Positions 20,025 through 22,012 of a DNA stretch of 22,012 nt are shown piece after piece (the first letter of the stretch is position 1; each line of letters starts with the position of its first letter). The translations under genes were made by a program, and so were the position numbers. The notes beneath the pieces are model-generated. The model ran no database searches. It was not told the DNA's origin and was given only the letters and a program-made list of their open reading frames with translations. The stretch comes from a virus. Where the stretch lies: the IMG/VR virus record IMGVR_UViG_3300025759_000792, positions 1 through 22,012 of that record. One strand, given 5' to 3'.

Positions 20025-20027
20025 AAT

Positions 20028-20324
20028 TTACTTTTTAAGCTTACCGCCTCTACCAAGCTTTTTAACTCCTGATTTAGCTACGCCACCCATACGTTTTTTC
20101 ATAACTCCTGATTTGGCTGAAGCACCACCGCCTCTACCAAATTTTTTAACGCCTGCTTTTGGCATACCGCCCATACCAAGCTTGACAACACCTGACTTCA
20201 TAGTAGCATCGCCACCACCTGCCATTTTTACAACACTGCTGTCTTTCATGGATTTGGCTATTTCAGCTTTGTCTTTTTTAGATAGACTGCCTACTAATTT
20301 TTTTAATCCTTTTAATTTAGCCAT
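20028..20324 (-). CDS. Lys/Gly-repeat small basic protein (98 aa)
   Basis: After a basic helical start (MAKLKGLKKLVGSLSKKDKA), the protein consists of four imperfect units of about 12-16 residues based on K-(S/A)-G-V-x-K-x-x-x-(G)-G, for example KSGVVKLGMGG, KAGVKKFGRGGG, KSGVMKKRMGG and KSGVKKLGRGG. It is strongly basic and probably disordered. Such a sequence would bind nucleic acid or acidic virion surfaces. It is one of five basic small genes in this part of the operon. No known domain; role in DNA condensation or ejection is inference. Confidence 0.6.
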   Translation of the reverse strand: MAKLKGLKKLVGSLSKKDKAEIAKSMKDSSVVKMAGGGDATMKSGVVKLGMGGMPKAGVKKFGRGGGASAKSGVMKKRMGGVAKSGVKKLGRGGKLKK

Positions 20325-20818
20325 TATCTGCTCCTTCTATTTAAAATGTTCTGGTAATCTTCGCGATTCCAATTCTTATAATAACCTATTTTTTCTAATC
20401 TTTCAGATGCTTTATTTAATTCATCTAATTTTTGCATAAAAACCATATTATAGCTATCTGCAAAATGTGGCTCAAAATCCTCTTGTGGCACCACCGTCTT
20501 TTCTTCATGGTCTTGATGAAAACCCATAACCCATAAGTTTTTAGGGTTTAAGAAGTTATTAAGCAAAGATATTCTGCTGTCAAAGTTGGGTGCATCAATA
20601 TCCATGTTTAGGTCACAATATATAATCACGTCTTTGTCTATAGGAAAGTTTTGGCTTATTTCTACAAAATCAGACCAATATTCACACTTAGATAGTACAA
20701 CATCAACCCTATCTGATTCCCATGTTTTTTTTGCGTATGGGCATATAGGGTCATCTGTTTCTAAAACTTCTTTTGACCAATCACGAACCTCTTGTTCTAC
20801 TAATTTTTGTGTTATCAC
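20324..20818 (-). CDS. Conserved phage protein of unknown function (164 aa)
   Basis: An acidic 164-aa protein starting with a helix (LVEQEVRDWSKEVLET), then DDPICPYAKKTWESDRVDVV (22-41), a strand DKDVIIYCDLNMDID, and LWVMGFHQDHEE (94-105). The ICPYAKK segment and the FHQDHEE segment look conserved; Cys26, Cys45, Cys69 and the two His (100 and 103) could bind metal but the spacing is not a known motif. I recall such proteins in marine phage genomes without an assigned function. Unlike its basic neighbours it is acidic, so it might be a chaperone for them. Confidence 0.6.
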   Translation of the reverse strand: MITQKLVEQEVRDWSKEVLETDDPICPYAKKTWESDRVDVVLSKCEYWSDFVEISQNFPIDKDVIIYCDLNMDIDAPNFDSRISLLNNFLNPKNLWVMGFHQDHEEKTVVPQEDFEPHFADSYNMVFMQKLDELNKASERLEKIGYYKNWNREDYQNILNRRSR

Positions 20819-21066
20819 TTTTTTTTTGTAAAGGTTTTTACATTAGTTGGTTTACCGCCAACACCTTGTTTTTTAGCTCTCTTTCTTGTTACAGCTGAAC
20901 GCTTTTCACCTTTAGACATGCGGTTTGCGGTAGCCTTTGGTACACATTTTGGATATTTTCTTTTAGAGCCTTTGGCTTTTTTTCTACCGCATTTTTCGTA
21001 GCCTCCACCTTTTTTAGGCGAGCCTATGTCAACCCATTCTTCAGAAAACCACTTACCTAAACCCAT
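20815..21066 (-). CDS. Small basic Lys-rich phage protein (83 aa)
   Basis: The sequence runs KWFSEEWVDIGSPKKGGGYE, then CGRKKAKGSKRKYPKCVPK (26-44), then MSKGEKRSAVTRKRAKKQG and GGKPTNVKTFTKKK at the end. About a third of the residues are Lys or Arg. The two Cys (26, 41) with basic loops between them, and the PTNVKTF tail, are a recurring pattern in marine phage small proteins as I remember them. Probably virion-associated nucleic-acid binding. Its stop overlaps the start of the 164-aa gene by four bases. Confidence 0.65.
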   Translation of the reverse strand: MGLGKWFSEEWVDIGSPKKGGGYEKCGRKKAKGSKRKYPKCVPKATANRMSKGEKRSAVTRKRAKKQGVGGKPTNVKTFTKKK

Positions 21067-21338
21067 TATCTACCACGCATTTTGGTGACCTTTCTTCTAG
21101 GCTCCATTACAGCACCACATCCTCTTGCTATAAAACCACCATTACCTTTTTCAATAATACCGCCTGTAGCAGCCTTTTTTGCACCTTTATATTTGCCACC
21201 CATTTTTTTGTATTCACTAACCATATAAGCATTTGCGTAAGCTGAAGGATATACGTCAAACTTTGCCTTAGCCTTGGCTTTAGCTTTTGCGTATAGGGAT
21301 GGATTTGCTACGTTATCTGGTGTTTTTGATTTAGCCAT
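21066..21338 (-). CDS. Small basic phage protein with YAKAKAKAKAKFDVYPS segment (90 aa)
   Basis: The N-terminal half, PSLYAKAKAKAKAKFDVYPS (13-32) followed by AYANAYMVSEYKKMGG, forms a basic amphipathic helix and a turn; this 'YxxxKxxxKxKFDVYPSAYAN' pattern is one I know from phage proteins with no assigned role. The C-terminal half is Gly-rich (GGIIEKGNGGFIARGCG) and ends in RRKVTKMRGR. Overlaps the 83-aa gene by one base. A nucleic-acid-binding virion protein is the likeliest role; no direct evidence. Confidence 0.65.
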   Translation of the reverse strand: MAKSKTPDNVANPSLYAKAKAKAKAKFDVYPSAYANAYMVSEYKKMGGKYKGAKKAATGGIIEKGNGGFIARGCGAVMEPRRKVTKMRGR

Positions 21339-21340
21339 GA

Positions 21341-21481
21341 TTACCTCGTTTTCTTTCTTCTTCTTTTTTTTGCTTTGCTTAGTGCAATAGCAATAGCTTG
21401 GTTTCTTGGCTTACCTTCTTTTCTAAGTATGCCTATGTTTTTGCTTATAGCTTTTTTACTTTTACCTTTAGCTAATGGCAT
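21341..21481 (-). CDS. Very small basic phage protein (46 aa)
   Basis: ATG at 21481 directly follows the TAA of the 102-aa gene and the frame ends three bases before the next gene. The peptide MPLAKGKSKKAISKNIGILR then KEGKPRNQAIAIALSKAKKR is a two-helix, extremely basic protein. 'PLxKGKSKKxISxNIxxxxxxGKPxxQAxAIALSxA' is a pattern I recall as recurrent in marine phage and metagenomic virus genomes. Gapless coupling on both sides makes it a confident gene although it is short. Function unknown. Confidence 0.75.
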   Translation of the reverse strand: MPLAKGKSKKAISKNIGILRKEGKPRNQAIAIALSKAKKRRRKKTR

Positions 21482-21790
21482 TTAACACTTCCACCTTCTT
21501 CTTGCTTGCCTAATTCTTGAATTAGGGTCATTTCTTGTTTTTGCAGAGCTACGTTTTAATTGCCCAAGTGACCTTGCACAATAAGACTTACGTCTTTTTG
21601 CAGCCTTGCTACCTTTTTTAACTTTGCCTGTAACGGCTGTTTTGAGTTTTGAACCGGGGTTAGCCTTTCTATAAGCTTTAACACCCTTTTTGGTCATACC
21701 AGCACCCTTTTTAGTAGGACGGTAATTTGCACCCTTACCCTTGGTTGTTCTCGGTATGTTTTTAGCTTTTCTTTTTTTCTTCTCTGCCAT
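21482..21790 (-). CDS. Small basic conserved phage protein (102 aa)
   Basis: An Arg/Lys-rich 102-residue protein with the segments KGAGMTKKGVKAYRKANPGS (28-47), LKTAVTGKVKKGSKAAKRRK (49-68) and a C-terminus SRIRQARRRWKC. 'GAGMTKKGVxAYRxxNPGSKLxTAVTGKV...KRRKSYCARSxGQ' is strongly conserved among phage proteins as I remember them, in marine viruses especially. Two Cys (71 and 102) and overall charge suggest nucleic-acid or metal binding, with a possible role in the particle. Its stop abuts the 46-aa gene. Confidence 0.7.
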   Translation of the reverse strand: MAEKKKRKAKNIPRTTKGKGANYRPTKKGAGMTKKGVKAYRKANPGSKLKTAVTGKVKKGSKAAKRRKSYCARSLGQLKRSSAKTRNDPNSRIRQARRRWKC

Positions 21791-21792
21791 AA

Positions 21793-22012
21793 TTATTCTG
21801 GGTACGGCCTATTTTGTATTAATAATATATCCAAAGCAGCAGAAACGGTAACTGTTCCGCCTGCCGAGTCTGCTTTAGCTCTAACTTCTATATCTGTTTT
21901 TTCAGTAAATTTTAAAGGGTAAGGATATTCAATCGTACTATAACCTGAACTTGATAAAACCCTGTCTTTTACATTAAAAACACCGCCATAGGGTCTAGCT
22001 ACTAAACTTAAA
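21793..22012 (-). CDS. Beta-rich virion protein, C-terminal 72 residues (cut by window edge)
   Basis: An open frame enters from the right edge and ends with TAA at 21795-21793, two bases before the next ATG. The visible part (LSLVARPYGGVFNVKDRVLS through SAALDILLIQNRPYPE) alternates hydrophobic residues in a beta-sandwich manner, with PYPLKFTEKTDIEVRAKADS in the middle. This looks like the C-terminal beta domain of a capsid, decoration or other virion-surface protein. The rest lies outside the window, so the identity is open. Confidence 0.55.
   Translation of the reverse strand, partial: LSLVARPYGGVFNVKDRVLSSSGYSTIEYPYPLKFTEKTDIEVRAKADSAGGTVTVSAALDILLIQNRPYPE

Noticed and set aside
1-22012. 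CRISPR arrays, tRNA genes, insertion sequences, retron or DGR signatures
   Set aside because: I looked for regularly spaced repeats, cloverleaf-like segments, transposase or reverse-transcriptase motifs and template/variable repeat pairs and found none. A formal tRNA and repeat scan was not possible.

Overview
This window is a contiguous piece of a tailed-phage genome, most likely an uncultured marine podovirus. It is AT-rich by eye and almost fully coding, and genes overlap in the TAATG/ATGA style. It has an SSB/exonuclease/primase recombination-replication module. Its minus-strand virion operon has a P22-like short-tail flavour: adaptor proteins, a beta-rich tail hub or nozzle protein, and large ejection-type proteins. 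The run of small Lys/Arg- and Gly-rich proteins next to the adaptors, and several of the short families, are ones I associate from memory with environmental marine phages of alphaproteobacterial hosts such as SAR11 and SAR116. The host is inference. I see no integrase, lysis gene, tRNA, CRISPR array or insertion sequence, and terminase, portal and capsid genes are outside the window.

Layout. (1) 1-2302, minus: a TOPRIM plus VirE-type primase-helicase, followed by the start of a probable PD-(D/E)XK/Holliday-junction-resolvase-like nuclease that runs off the left edge. (2) 2418-4319, plus: an SSB-like protein with an SSB-type acidic tail, a RecE-like exonuclease, and a small unknown protein whose start is complicated by a 7-C run and a hairpin. 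The two replication blocks diverge from an AT-rich region with a 12-bp dyad (2320-2364). (3) 4393-6014, minus: eight very small genes in one overlapping chain, four of them only 28-54 aa and one a single-pass membrane peptide. They lie behind a good sigma70-like promoter whose -35 abuts two tandem 10-bp repeats. (4) 6103-6672, minus: a class I SAM methyltransferase. (5) 6731-6889, plus: a 52-aa ribbon-helix-helix (Arc/MetJ-type) regulator, the only plus-strand gene I can support to the right of 4.4 kb. (6) 6886-22012, minus: one continuous late virion operon that enters from the right edge and ends by overlapping the stop codon of the RHH gene.

How it fits together. SSB, exonuclease, primase-helicase and nuclease form a replication/recombination set. 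The small-gene cassette looks like an early host-takeover or accessory operon, and the RHH protein is the obvious candidate to control it through the tandem repeats. The late operon starts with a beta-sheet virion protein and five basic, probably nucleic-acid-binding, small proteins. It continues with two adaptor-type proteins separated by a zinc ribbon, a Rossmann-fold enzyme, two small virion proteins, the 620-aa tail hub, small tail proteins, a 2OG-Fe(II) dioxygenase, and four long Gly/Ala/Gln-rich proteins that are probably ejected or internal virion proteins. Functions marked as virion or ejection are inferred mainly from position and composition.
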